Source: Kitagawia praeruptora (lineage: Eukaryota; Streptophyta; Magnoliopsida; Apiales; Apiaceae). Taken from it: a stretch of DNA of 64,000 nucleotides. The DNA lies in assembly GCA_037693485.1 (NCBI GenBank), contig CM075351.1, positions 95,498,001 through 95,562,000 on the forward strand, written 5' to 3'. Below are positions 1 to 11,561 of this stretch, piece by piece (positions within the stretch are counted from its first letter, which is position 1; each line of letters begins with the position of its first letter). The notes under the pieces were generated by a model. It ran no database searches, had not been told where the DNA came from, and worked only from the letters and a program-made list of their open reading frames with translations. The translations under genes were made by a program, and so were the position numbers.

Positions 1-700
1 GCCGACCATCACCTCAGGCCACTATCTTCAAATAATCGCCGCCGTTATACAAAAAATCACCACCAAAATTACATAAAAAAAACACCAAAATCAAGCATAA
101 ATCACTCGCAACCCACAACATCTAGTCCCCGTCTCCGAAAAGCAACTCCGACCACCATTATCATAACAAAATCACCATATTTAATATAAATTACCTCAAT
201 TAAACTATTACGACCACCAATTTGCCGTCATTGATTACTTTGCTCCCGCCACTACCATCATCATCGCCATCACCAAACCACCGGTATTTAAATCAAAGAA
301 TCACTAGCTACAACTTAAAATCACCAGAAAATAAACACAGATTTGTAATGGTACAAATTGATGTAAGATGAAGCCAGCGATGGCGACGACAATGACAACA
401 TGAGTAGATCGGATTGTGCTTGGAGTGACGATGGTGGTAGTGCGGTGGAAGTCGCGATAGTGGGGCGGCGGTACAGGGAGAATGTTAAGTGGTCGAAGAT
501 CGGTGATGAGTCGCGACCGGAGGTTGACAGTGGGTGATGATCGTAAGTTATGGTGGTAGGGGAGGAAGAATGATTTGAGAATGGTAGTAGAAGAAGATGT
601 TGGGATATAAATGAATGGCTTAGATTAAAAGTAGTTTAAAATATGTATGTCTAAGATTAAATCTCATATCTCATATAATTAATGGTTCTCATTTGAGTAA
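1..700. mobile_element. Right part of a TIR element, copy 1 (left end outside window)
   Basis: The stretch ends in GTTCTCATTTGAGTAA (685-700), the inverted match of TTACTCAAATGAGAAC at 741. The left half is CACC-rich and the right half is GGTGG-rich, as in the second copy at 741-7424. Near the end, the words for 'taaatgaatggcttagatta' mirror the start of the next copy. No open frame of note is present. The superfamily is not assigned because the left end and any target duplication lie outside the window. Confidence 0.6.
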
Positions 701-706
701 GACCCA

Positions 707-727
707 ATATATATATATATATATATA
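707..727. repeat. (AT)n microsatellite between two TIR elements
   Basis: An uninterrupted AT dinucleotide run fills the gap between the right end of TIR copy 1 and the left end of TIR copy 2. Confidence 0.95.
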
Positions 728-2184
728 AGTTTTTTGAGTATTACTCAAATGAGAACCCCCACTATTGTGAGATAGGAGATATAATCTTAGCCATCCATTT
801 ACATACCCTATATTCTTCTCCCACCACTCATTAATTTATATTAATATTTTAATATTCTACCACCTCCGCTCAACCACCACATTCAACCACCGATGACCAC
901 CATTTCCGACGACCACCACCTCCGGCAATAATAATCACCAACGTAATCACTTAAATTTCTACACTTTAAAAATAATCACCGCCGTCAAATAGAAAATCAC
1001 CATTATATACTTTAAAATTCAACTATCTCCCACCATCACTTCCGGCCACTACCACCATCAACATCACCATCACTTACGCCACTACCACTACGCCATAGAT
1101 TGCTTATTGTAACCCCCAAACTGTGTTACCATAGACCCCTATTTGAAGTTACCATAGGCCAAAATAGGGCTATGGTAACACTTCAGCTGTGTTAGGTTCT
1201 CAACAATAACTATAGATATCTAAGGTAACATCAAAACACAACCTAAGGTAACATAGCAAATGTGGTTACTAAAGACCTCTATAGCAACATCTTAAACACT
1301 CTACAACAACATAGTTTGTGTGTTACAATAGAGGATATAATTTTGCACATGGACAACTGTGGGGCCCACATCTAGGTGGGGTCCACAATCTATTGTAACA
1401 CCCTTTTTTACCAATTGTAACACATTTTGAGTGTTTCATAATTAAAATCATTTATAACTAATTTTAATAACAAAAAAATTATGATATTTAAATATTCAAG
1501 AACCAAATTAATTACATTTCAATAACATCATCCAACATCATTTCAATAACATAATCTAGTACAAAACCAACCAAATCATCCAAAAAATATCTACCAACAC
1601 TAGCTAATGAACAAAACGGAAAACGTACAAGTACTAGAGCTAATAACATGGTAGAACCTAGCAAACAGTTTGTTAATCTGCTTTATCACTAAGACGCATC
1701 CATAAATTAACTAGTTTAGACATCATTGTAGAAACTTCAAAAACCAAAATCCTAATAACAGCTTTATCAGTCTCTGCTTCATGGTTCATACGCGACTTCC
1801 TCCACAGCTTACCAAACCCTGAATCCATAACTCTATCTGCCAACACCTAATATATCAACAAGTCCGAACAAATCAACTGTACAAACCGTAGTATGAAGTG
1901 ATAGGTTTTCCAATAACCATTAACTGAACAAAAGCTGATGTAGAATTAATAATATCCACCTGGTATTACTTGCAACACCAGAATCTTCTATGCCTTGCAT
2001 CACGGTAAAAAAGAATTAAAATAGGGTGGAAATATTGACTTAATAATTCACAAAACCGCATATATACTGATCGGATTAAGCATAAATACATGCACAAAGG
2101 AACAGCGCCAGAAACGAACTATGAAATTCAATTAATGCCTCTGTCATTTAATTATTAAAGAATCTCTATATTAAGAAACTTCAC

Positions 2185-3059
2185 CTATGACATAACTGCG
2201 CGGATGATTTTCCGAGTTTCAGTATCTACTACAGTATCTAGAACATTGTGTAAGTGATCACTGACCTTAGGAGTAGAACAATCTATAACACCATTCCTGC
2301 TTCTTGCTGAACTCCTATATTGGTACATTAAAGCAAAAATTCAAAATTAATAATTAAAGATATATAACATTTACAATCAAAAGAGATATGTACATTTTCT
2401 TTTGTCAGGAAAAGAGATATATACATGTGCATATCGATTTTCAACTTATTGTGAAACTACAAATCAAATAGTGCAACCAGATTAAGATGTTTAGTATGAT
2501 ACTGTTTGCGAATGTTACATGCTCAAAATAAATAAAATTGATATAATCTGCACTATCCCTAATCAAACAGAACATGCACAGAAGTTTCTTAATTGATGTA
2601 ACCTAAAAGGATTAACCCCTCAGTCTCTAATCATCTTGCATTGTCCAGTGTACTCTCTTATTATTCTATCATGAGGCTGAAATATCTTGATATCTTACTT
2701 TATTCAACATCAACTGAAAGTTAAATGAATTACGTATATACTAAATTGTAATTGACATAAAAGCTATCTATAAATTTTTTTTTATGACAAGAAAGGCAAC
2801 CTAGATCGATTGTTGCGCTTCTTGTTCCCACTATGCTTTCCAATATGTGTTGTGTGTGCCGCCTTCTCTACAGAAACATTTCCGGCGCTACCATCTGCTG
2901 CTTGCAGAACTCCCTGCAAACCAAATACAATATATAAATATCATACACAAATATAAATTATTAGAGAAACATACCGAAAACCGAATTCACTTACCTTAGA
3001 AACCACCTGCACAAGATCTTGTGCTTTGACAACGAGTGCTTCTATCACACCCTTGTTCC
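2185..3059 (-). CDS. Candidate three-exon gene segment inside the CACTA element
   Basis: Three minus-strand segments join in one frame across canonical introns: exon 3059-2995, intron 2994-2914 (GTAAG...CAG), exon 2913-2801, intron 2800-2315 (GT...TATAG), exon 2314-2185 ending in TAG. Visible sequence begins NKGVIEALVVKAQDLVQVVSK, has a basic KKRNNRSR stretch, and ends with TETRKIIRAVMS. The acceptor before the first exon (TGTAG) suggests an upstream exon I did not find. I do not recognise the family. It could be a decayed CACTA accessory protein or captured host exons. Part of exon 2 and intron 2 is duplicated at 3876-4414. Confidence 0.42.
2333..2873. repeat. 540-bp direct duplication, copy 1
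   Basis: Starts gcaaaaattcaaaattaat and ends gccttctctacag. It matches 3876-4414 almost base for base with scattered substitutions. It covers most of exon 2 and intron 2 of the candidate gene on the minus strand. Confidence 0.9.
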
Positions 3060-3780
3060 CTACATTGGCCACACAATATAAATGGGGGGGGGGATGCAAT
3101 ACAGTTTATGCAAAGTTAACACCTAAACTTCTGCAAGATTCGAATGTAGTACACATATAACCACATATACATATTAGTAGTACCTAGTTTTCATTACTGA
3201 TTAAGCTAGAACAACAGATATAAATTTACTGACATTAAATTCAAAATTTTGATTGAGCTATAGCCCTCTGTACTACTACTGCACTTTGTTCGCTTCCACT
3301 CCAGCTTTTTACTTATCAGTCAAGCCAATCTCAAGTGTTCACCCTAGCTACAACAAAATATATCAGGTCTGATACTTGGTAATTACATGTGCGACAAAAC
3401 AATGGAGATGTCGGGAACTGGGAAGTAGCAAGAGAGTCTTCGAGAATTATAATTTCCAATTATCTTTTTTAACAGTTATATACAACATCTATATATACAA
3501 GCATAGCGCCATTGTATGCAGGACTATAACAACTGCTTAAATCTATAGCAGTGGCAAAATAGTATGCAACAATACCTATCCAAATAGGAATCTGTGTAGG
3601 CAGATACTATGCAGAGAAGTCCACACTCCACAAAAAACTTCATCTCCGGAGATGCAGGACGCATATGCATTCCAATATTTGCTGATAAACAAAAAATTAA
3701 GAGTATAAAACTTGGTTTCCAGATCTTGAAAAGTCTGACTTGGCATAAAGAAAAGTTGACCAATGAAAATCAAGGAGTGC

Positions 3781-3878
3781 CTCAGGGTCACGAGATTTTT
3801 CTCAGTGCTATTTTGATTCTTGCATCCACCCCCCCTCAGGGTCACGAGATTTTTCTCAGTACTATTTTGATTCTTGCA
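3781..3878. repeat. 44-bp tandem duplication at the edge of the 540-bp repeat
   Basis: Two copies of a 44-bp unit starting CTCAGGGTCACGAG (3781-3824 and 3835-3878) differ at one base (gctatt versus actatt). They are separated by a C-rich 10-mer. The second copy runs into the start of duplication copy 2 at 3876. Confidence 0.9.
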
Positions 3879-4414
3879 AAAATTCAAAATTAATTATTAA
3901 AAAGATATAACATTTACAATCAAAAGAGATATGTACATTTTCTTTTGTCAGGAAAAGAGATATATACATGTGCATATCGATTTTCAACTTATTGTGAAAC
4001 TACAAATCAAATAGTGCAACCAGATTAAGATGTTTAGTATGATACTGTTTGCGAATGTTACATGCTCAAAATAAATAAAATTGATATAATCTGCACTATC
4101 CCTAATCGAACAGAACATGCACAGAAGTTTCTTAATTGCTGTAACCTAAAAGGATTAACCCCTCAGTCTCTAATCTTCTTGCATTGTCCAGTGTACTCTC
4201 TTATTATTCTATCATGAGGCTAAAATATCTTGATATCTTACTTTATTCAACATCAACTGAAAGTTAACTGAATTATGTATATACTAAATTGTAATTGACA
4301 TAAAATCTATCTGTAATTTTTTTTATGACAAGAAAGGCAACCTAGACCGATTGTTGCGCTTCTTGTTCCCGGTGTGTTTTCCAATATGTGTTGTGTGTGC
4401 TGCCTTCTCTACAG
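3876..4414. repeat. 540-bp direct duplication, copy 2
   Basis: Second copy of 2333-2873. After its end (ctctacag) the sequence departs into unrelated DNA. It lies about 1 kb from copy 1 in the same orientation. Confidence 0.9.
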
Positions 4415-5281
4415 TTGACCTGATTGTTCCTAGGAAGCTAAATACATGGAAACCTGAACGTGCTCTTCAGTTGACCTCCTTAGGTCTATGTAAAGTTCAA
4501 GTAACTTTGCAGGTGCTGAGGGATTCAAATTATAAACAGAAAGTAAGTTCTGACAGCACTTAACAGCATGTTTGACATGCACCTACAAGATACTACACAA
4601 CTGACGAGAAAACAATAATAGAAGTAGAACATCAATCACCCAACAATTACAAACAGAAAATTAGTCAAATTGGATACTGCATCAAGAGACTGAGCATACA
4701 GACAAGAAAGATAATGTTTATAGAAATCATAAATAAAACTATAAGACTAATGGAAGAAGTTTGTCAATTCTACCCTCATCTTGAAGAAAATACAAAAAAA
4801 AATAATAATAACACAAGCATGCATTCCTAATGAACTTCAGCTTATTTTTATGATAATAGATAAGACAGCTTTCAGTTTGCAACTTTTCTTGCTTTGCGAC
4901 TATATAAAGGGCAACCCACTACTCGTTACTGTCTATATGTACCCGGAACTGTAAAGTCTTGTAATTTGCACTCTCTAAATATTTTGCTTATATATAGTGT
5001 GGCATTGTCTCAACCAAATCTTGCCAATATTGACATTGAAGTCCCACTAACTTGCAAATTTTTTTTGCCATGGTTCCCACCGGAATACTAACACAACCTT
5101 AAATATCCACATTCCATATACACATTCCATATACATACAGAGATGAAAAGGTGTGCTAATTTATTGACAATAGACGATTAGAAACAATGACGCTGATTCT
5201 TTGTGACACTAATTTTTACCCCCTCAGGCATCTTGTTCAGAGAAAAGATCAACCAATGCAGGAAAGCCAAAAAATGCTCAC

Positions 5282-5372
5282 TGGTTTTGCAGAGGATCAC
5301 CTTTAACTGCTCCTATAGCTATGGCAAGTCTATGCTTGAACTCTAGCTTCTCCTTTGAGACATGTCCATCTC
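5282..5372 (-). other. Possible isolated exon inside the CACTA element
   Basis: A minus-strand open segment is flanked by an acceptor (TTTGCAG) and a donor (GTGAGC). It reads DGHVSKEKLEFKHRLAIAIG followed by AVKGDPLQNQ in one frame. The composition looks like a real protein, but I do not recognise the family and no neighbouring exon joins it convincingly. It may be a captured fragment. Confidence 0.25.
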
Positions 5373-5747
5373 CTGCAAATATAAACCATAGAAGTTCAAG
5401 AATGTGATTCATGGGTAAAATAATAATTGATCGCAAAAGTACTAGAATGGCACATTCAGAATTACAGAAATTGATAGAGGTCATAGCAGTTACTAGAACG
5501 TAATTTCTATCATCTTGGAACTGTAGCAGAAGCCTCGGGAAGTGATGACGTAAAGCTCAGACCAAAGTCAATAATAACCTCAATAAAGACTACAAACATC
5601 AAAATTATCAATACAAACACCAACATCTAAAACCTAACAAATAAACCCAAATATGAGCATAAATTACAAAATCGAAACCCCAATACCTGCAAATTCGTCA
5701 ATTGAAATCCCCCAATTACAATTTTCAAATTAAAAACCCTAATTCAC

Positions 5748-5968
5748 CTGTTAAAAGAGAGATACAAAGAGAGAGACAGAGATATGGAGAGATACATAGA
5801 GAGGCATGAGAGAGAGATAGGGAGAGAGACATAGAGATAGGGAGAGATGCATAGAGAGAGACATGGAGAGATACATAGAGAGATAGGGGAGAGAGATACA
5901 GAGAGAGACATAGAGATAGGGGGCGATGCATAGAGAGACTGAGAGAGAGAGGGATGAAAAATGAGAGA
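5748..5968. repeat. GA-rich simple repeat
   Basis: Irregular GAGAGA runs with interspersed 'gatac/gatag' words, expanded over about 220 bp. Apparent serine/leucine-rich open frames here on the minus strand are a by-product. Confidence 0.9.
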
Positions 5969-7424
5969 AGAGAGAACTGTAATCAACTCTAATTGTTCCA
6001 AGCTTCGAACCCTAATTGTGAGAGAAGAGAGAACTGAGAGAAGAGAGTACTTGTTTTGCCCCAAATTTTCCTCGACTTAGTTTTACACAAATTTTAATTT
6101 TTTGTTTTGCCGCTTCGTGTTTAACTTTGCCGCTCAGCCCTTCTCAACAACTCTACTTTCATTTTCTTAATTTTTTTAGAAAATTATTACAATTTATTTT
6201 AACTTGTTTATATTAAAGTTATTATTAAATTCACTATTTTCATTATTTTGTAATAATTCACAGGTTTTACAAATTATTATTTTCTCTAATAAATTTTTTA
6301 ATAATTGTAATCAAAATTTAATAATTCTTGAATATTATTTTATTTGAAAAAAAATATAACTTCAAAAAAATATTATGAATTTATATTAATTATATTGTAA
6401 TAATTTAAAGAATTTAGTTAAATTTTAATATTTTTTTAAAATCTTTTAATGAGTTTAGTTAAAATTTAATGATTTTTGGATATTACTTTTTTAAAATCTT
6501 TTTATTCGAAATTTATAAACAAAATTTAATATTTATGAAAAATCAACAATTCAATTATTTGATGGAATTTTACGTTTTACATTGATAACTTCAACGATTT
6601 TGTTAAAATTAATTATTTTTAAAGTCAAATAATTATTAAATCATTAATTTTAAATTAAATAAAAATTTTGTTAATGAATACTCTATGGTAACACACCTCA
6701 TGGTGTTAGCCCACTGTAAAACCTTTTATAAGTAAAGTAACATACTTTTGTGCCTATGGTAACACCACAATCAAAAGGTTGCGATAGGTCAAAATTTTCA
6801 TAGCTATGGTAACACCCATAGTGGTAACACCCATGCCAAAAGGTTGCTATAGGCCATCTATGGCGTAGTGCACTAATCACCACCACCAGCACCCTTACCA
6901 CACTATCAACACCATGAAATCATCATATTTAAACAAAAATTACTATTATATATCAAACAAAAAAGTATCACAATCAAACCACCATATCATCACCATCTCC
7001 AACCACCACTTCCGGCTGATTCTGACACCACAACCAACATCCTACTAGATTAAACCATATTTATATGGACACACACTCGAAATCACCATAAAAAAGATAG
7101 TATGTGTGCTTGTATGTGTGTGGTGTGTAAGAGAGGGGGATGAAAGGGAGAGAGGGAGAATGGTCGGTGTGGGGGGGGGGGGGGGTTGGTGGTGGTGGCG
7201 GCGACGGAGGCGACGAAAGGTCATTGGTGGTGGAGGTGCTGAAGATGGTGGGTGGAAGTGGTGGTGGTGGGTAAAGAGAGATTGGGGGTAGATGAGAGAG
7301 ATGAGGATGAAATATAAAATTTGAGATTATTAAATGTGTGGTTAATATTTAGTTTAGATATAAGAATTGTGCGGTTGAGATTAGATCTCAATTTTCACAA
7401 ATAATGGAGTTCTCATTTGAGCAA

Positions 7425-7984
7425 AAAGCTAAAATTTTCAAACTAGTATTTTGTTTTTATACAATTATTAATTTACATTATTAAAAGGATCAAAGATTGT
7501 ATACAAGTTAATTTCAAAAAGTTTTACTTTTCTTATCTTATAAGAATGGATAACTCATGTCAAATTAAAGTTCTTAATGTTATTCGAATCAAAATATGGT
7601 GACCAAAATTGAGAAATGATTTAACTAGTAATTTATTAAAGACTTATATAGGATTTTCTAACAGAACCTATTTTATTTTGTAGTAGAAATCTAATGTTTT
7701 TTTAATGAATTTAAAAGTTATACATATAAACTTCAACATTCTACAACTAAACTAATTTTTTTAACAAAGTTCTATAACTAAACCAATTTTTTTTAGAGTA
7801 TTACACTACACTGAACACTATATTCTCATTTATATTTATACCATAACTTTAATATTAACAATTGAACTTAAAAAATATATACTCGTATTTCGAAGCTAAG
7901 CACATGAATTTTAAAATTTTGCAATCGAATTTACTTATATTTAAATGTTCTACTACTGAACACTATTACCTTATGTTACGTTTA
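7425..7984. other. Intergenic AT-rich DNA
   Basis: No open frame, RNA gene or repeat structure is visible between the TIR element and the solo LTR. Confidence 0.6.
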
Positions 7985-7989
7985 CATAA

Positions 7990-9227
7990 TGTTGAGTATG
8001 AATACACCAACAAGAAAATACATAGGGGGTGAATGTATTTTCAAACTTTTTCTTCGAATAGGTATTTTAAGTGAAGATTGTTTGAGTGTTTGAATCTGAT
8101 TGTGTAGCAAGAGTGTGTGTTCGTGTTCTTTAGAATGTGTAAGTGCGGAATATGAACACTAGAACAAGATCACTCACTTTAATCAAATATTTTATTAGAT
8201 TAAGATTTGCTACAAACTGTGAATACAACTGGTAGTATTCTCAGCTTCGTTTTCTCAGAGAGATGTATTTACACAACGTGCATCTGAAAACTTCTTAACT
8301 GCTAGAGAAGTGAGGTTGTACTCCTATAGAACATGAGTACAACCTGCTTTCTACAAATAAGGTTACAGACGAAATTACTTTCTAACATGTCTATCCTTTT
8401 TGAGTAATAGCCAAACGACTTGAGATTTGACTTTCTTTAGCTCTGTTCGGATCCACTTCTTTAGCAGCTTATCTCTTGAAACAACTCTCTAAGCTTCTTT
8501 TGTAGTCTTTCCAAAATACTTTACAGTATTGTGGTCCTGAAAGTGTTCTGGCTTGTTGTAGGTTTTTGACTTGTACAACTCTACAGTATTTTGTGTTCAA
8601 TATTGAATTCGAGAAGTAATCAAGTGATTGATTCGAGAACTAGAGTTAGCATGACAGATAAACTTTGAGTTCTCGAATGCTGTTGAGATGCCTTGTCAAA
8701 TCACTTCTCGATTTTGTCCTTCCTTCAGATGTCCTTGACTTGTTGACTCCTAGAGAACTCGAATGATGCTCTGACTGGTTGTCTTCCAGAGTTCTCGAAT
8801 AGAGAGTTAGACACGTCGAATATCTGAGTTTTCGAATGATATATCGAGCAGTACTCTCAGAGATATCGAACAATGTATTTAGAGATATCGAATTCTGACT
8901 TCTCGGAAGTTAGACTTCTCGAACAGAACAAAATACACTTCTCGAATTGGTACTTAGGCAAATCTTCATTCTTCTAAATCCAACTATGTTTATTTTGACT
9001 TGTTCTTCAAGCTTGAGGCATGATCTCTGGATCTTCTTTCAAGCATTATTCCATGACTTTAAATTACAATTACATAGATAGAGTTTGATGCCTATTACAA
9101 GTACTAAACAGGTAGAAACTCTACAACTAGAGGTTCCCTCAGTTAAGAGGTCATGTAAGTAATGCATAACATCACAAACAATTAAGCTTGTTATTAGATG
9201 TATTCAGGCATGCCTCTGTGACTAACA
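7990..9227 (-). mobile_element. Solo LTR, probably SIRE-like copia
   Basis: The unit starts TGTTGAG and ends CTAACA (TG...CA) and is flanked by the 5-bp duplication cataa (7985-7989 and 9228-9232). The first 50 bp contain 'acatagggggtgaatgta', close to the 'gaggggggtgaataggtg' that opens the LTR of element A on the same strand, which sets lineage and orientation. No internal retrotransposon DNA adjoins it, so it most likely formed by LTR-LTR recombination. Its length of 1238 bp is similar to A's LTR (1284 bp). Confidence 0.82.
8608..8946. promoter_or_regulatory. Cluster of TTCTCGAA palindromic words in the solo LTR
   Basis: Six exact copies of TTCTCGAA or its complement TTCGAGAA lie at 8608, 8632, 8670, 8792, 8916 and 8939, with many near copies (ctcgaa, atcgaa) between them. 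The form TTCnnGAA is half of a heat-shock element, but I saw no perfect three-unit element, so that reading is an inference. Confidence 0.55.
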
Positions 9228-9316
9228 CATAATAACTTGAGTGTTCTCACAAAAATTGATGAAAATAGTGAAAAAAATTGTGATGTTAATACAAGATTTT
9301 GTGATGTATGATTATA

Positions 9317-10565
9317 GACTAAATTGCAAAACGCACCCCATTGGTTCGGACTAAAGTCTGTTTGGTATTCATACTTTGGATAATTGCAATTTGCATCCCT
9401 AAGTATGTTTGGGCGCTTTTCGTTATTTTTTACTAAAAACCAGGGGTAATTTGGTAAATTCAGAATTTAAAGTATTAAATGTAATTTGGTAATTATATTT
9501 TGATCCCTAAAGTATGAAATGCTACATACATTAACCCTTAAACAAAAATTTTATACATTTTTACCCATGCATTCTGAAATTGTGCAATTTAACCCTTTTA
9601 ATTAAAGTCATAACTTTATTTAATTTTTTAACCCTATAAACGATATTTTCTAAAAACATTTAAAGAACAAGCGTTGTAGAGAACATAATGATTTTTCCGA
9701 AACTATAAGTCTCATCAGAAACGGAATTATAACGACTTTGGAATTTGATAAAACGTATGTTGAATGAATTTGCAAACTGAAAAAGAAGTTAAGAACATTT
9801 TTTGTTATTTCGAAAATAGTTCGAAACAAAATATGAGGAAACACCATGAGCGAAAGTTATGGGCAATTGAAAAGGTTTTTTGAAGCATTAAATATCTTGG
9901 AATTTTTCCTAAATTTTCGAATTATTCCTAATTTTTTCGAATTTTTCCTAAATTTTTTCCTAAATTTCCGATTTTTCCTAAATTTCGATTTTTTCATAAA
10001 TTTTTTCGAATTTTTCCTAAATATTTTCGAATTTTCCCTAAAATTTTTCGAATATGTCCTAAATTTTTTCAAATTTTTCCTAGGAATTTTACCAAATTTC
10101 TAAACTCTCAAAAATTATTTGATTTTTTTAAAACATTTTTTCAGTCTCTTACTTTTATTCTAACAATTTGGGAGAATCACACAAAATTTCCTTAATTATC
10201 TGTGCTTTTTCTTTATTTTTTTAATATATTTTTAAAATTCTAACATTCTAAAACAATATAGGAATATAATTATAATAAAATGGGTATATTGTACAATTTC
10301 TCGAGTGCAGGGGTAAAAATGTATAAAATTTTTGTTCAAGGGTTCATGTACGCACCATTTCATACTTTAGGGATCAAAATGTAATTACCAAATTACTTTA
10401 AATTCTGTTTTACCAAATTGCCCCTGGGTTTTTGGTAAATATTGACGAAAAGGGTGCAATTTGCAGCGCCCAAACATACTTAGAGATGCAAACTACAATT
10501 ACCCAAAATATGAACATCAAACTGAATGTGGTCCGAACCAAATGGGTATATTTTGTAATTTAGTC
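9317..10565. mobile_element. Non-autonomous Mutator-like element (MULE)
   Basis: Both ends carry an inverted repeat of about 280 bp (9317-9605 and 10280-10565), starting GACTAAATTGCAAAA and ending TTTTGTAATTTAGTC. A 9-bp duplication, atgattata, flanks it exactly (9308-9316 and 10566-10574), the size made by MULE transposases. The 0.65-kb interior has no transposase and consists partly of a minisatellite. Long TIRs, the 9-bp duplication and the length make the class call strong. Confidence 0.88.
9895..10085. repeat. Degenerate minisatellite in the MULE interior
   Basis: About ten imperfect repeats of TTTTTCGAATTTTTCCTAAA-like units. They translate to phenylalanine/asparagine-rich frames that I regard as artefacts. 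Confidence 0.8.
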
Positions 10566-10820
10566 ATGATTATAATAATTATCAATCAAATATTTAATTG
10601 TATCTAAATTCTATATTTTGTGTTTTTGGATAACTTTTTATTGAGACCCATAGATTAAGGTGTGTAATAAGTCCAATCACATACAGTATCCCCAATTTAA
10701 AAAGCCCCAAAATAAGAAGCCCCCTTCAAATAGATTTATCTATATCATCGATTCCAAAATAAATTTCACAACATGTAAAGGATCCCAAAACTTTGCACGA
10801 CATAAGGCCTTCCATATCAT

Positions 10821-11377
10821 TAAAACGGGTCTGATTTTTTTTTTTTAAAAATGGAAAAGAATTCGTTAACAATAAGCCATACGACATCAACACAAATAAT
10901 TAGAACTTAACGAACATACAATAAATATCAAATCAAAAATTTCTTCGTTAAAACTATAGATTTTACATTGTGGAGTATCTTCAGTCATATTGCTGAAATA
11001 TACACCCTTCTTGTAGAGACAATCTAACGATTTAACTGAGAATATGTATATCTGATTTGACACAACACATTCGAAAAGTTGACCATAACTGAGATATATG
11101 TAAACCATCATCAACAAACCTTTATTATAATAATCCTGCAGATCATTAATACCAAACATAAAACATAACATAACTCTTACAAGAAGAGACAAACAAATTA
11201 AAATCTCACAAGAATAGACAAACGAACCCAAAATATGGGTTGAAAAACCCAATTACTAGGTGGAACTACTTTCATAAGGAGAGAGATTCATTAACTATTA
11301 ATGAAAATTGAGAAAAAATAATAAAAGGGGCTTATCACCAACCAAAATGGCCGATGAAAGCCCCTTAATCGATATAA
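10821..11377. repeat. Tandem repeat, unit 1 (about 557 bp)
   Basis: Starts 'ttaaaacgggtctga' and ends just before 'ataaaacgagtctga' of unit 2. It contains 'gtggagtatcttc', 'aatctaacgattta' and 'cataaaacat' blocks that recur in the same order in unit 2. Function unknown; I see no credible protein. Confidence 0.8.
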
Positions 11378-11561
11378 AACGAGTCTGATTTTTTTGTTTT
11401 GTAAATGAAAAAGAATTCATTAATAATAAGCCATACGACATCAACAAAAATAATTACAATTTAACGAACATACAATTAATACCAAATCAAAAATTTCTTC
11501 GTTAAAACAATAGATTTTGCACATGTGGAGTATCTTCTCTCAAATCGCTGAAATATACACC

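Larger units (their letters stand above)
1086..6870. mobile_element. CACTA (CMC/EnSpm) DNA transposon, 5.8 kb
   Basis: The left terminus CACTACGCCATAGAT (1086-1100) and right terminus ATCTATGGCGTAGTG (6856-6870) are perfect 15-bp inverted repeats starting with the diagnostic CACTA. Flanking trinucleotides are tac and cac, one mismatch from the 3-bp duplication expected. Subterminal zones (about 1105-1330 and 6685-6850) are packed with variants of CTATGGTAACAC in both orientations, the usual TnpA-type binding array of this superfamily. I see no recognisable TNP2 transposase, so it is probably non-autonomous. It carries a candidate spliced gene, a 540-bp duplication and a GA-rich tract. Confidence 0.85.
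741..7424. mobile_element. TIR element copy 2, split by a CACTA insertion
   Basis: The left end TTACTCAAATGAGAAC (741-756) and right end GTTCTCATTTGAGCAA (7409-7424) are inverted repeats. Inner flanks also match in inverted fashion: CACC-rich on the left, GGTGG-rich on the right, including a 12-13 nt G run near 7172. Without the CACTA at 1086-6870 the element is only about 0.9 kb and has no transposase, so it is non-autonomous and MITE-like. I could not define a target duplication, so the superfamily is open. Confidence 0.65.

Noticed and set aside
5725..6064. Serine/leucine-rich minus frames with a possible signal peptide
   Set aside because: Translation of the GA-rich repeat; no codon bias or splice evidence.
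7106..7291. Plus-strand open frame rich in Gly/Trp/Arg
   Set aside because: It is the translation of a G run and GGTGG repeats in the arm of the TIR element.
8608..8946. CRISPR-like repeat array
   Set aside because: Repeats are 8 bases with irregular spacing, inside a plant LTR.
8608..8946. A definite heat-shock promoter
   Set aside because: Only two-unit TTCnnGAA sites are seen; no clear three-unit element.
9650..10103. Phe/Asn-rich and Lys/Arg-rich frames in the MULE
   Set aside because: By-products of the minisatellite on both strands.
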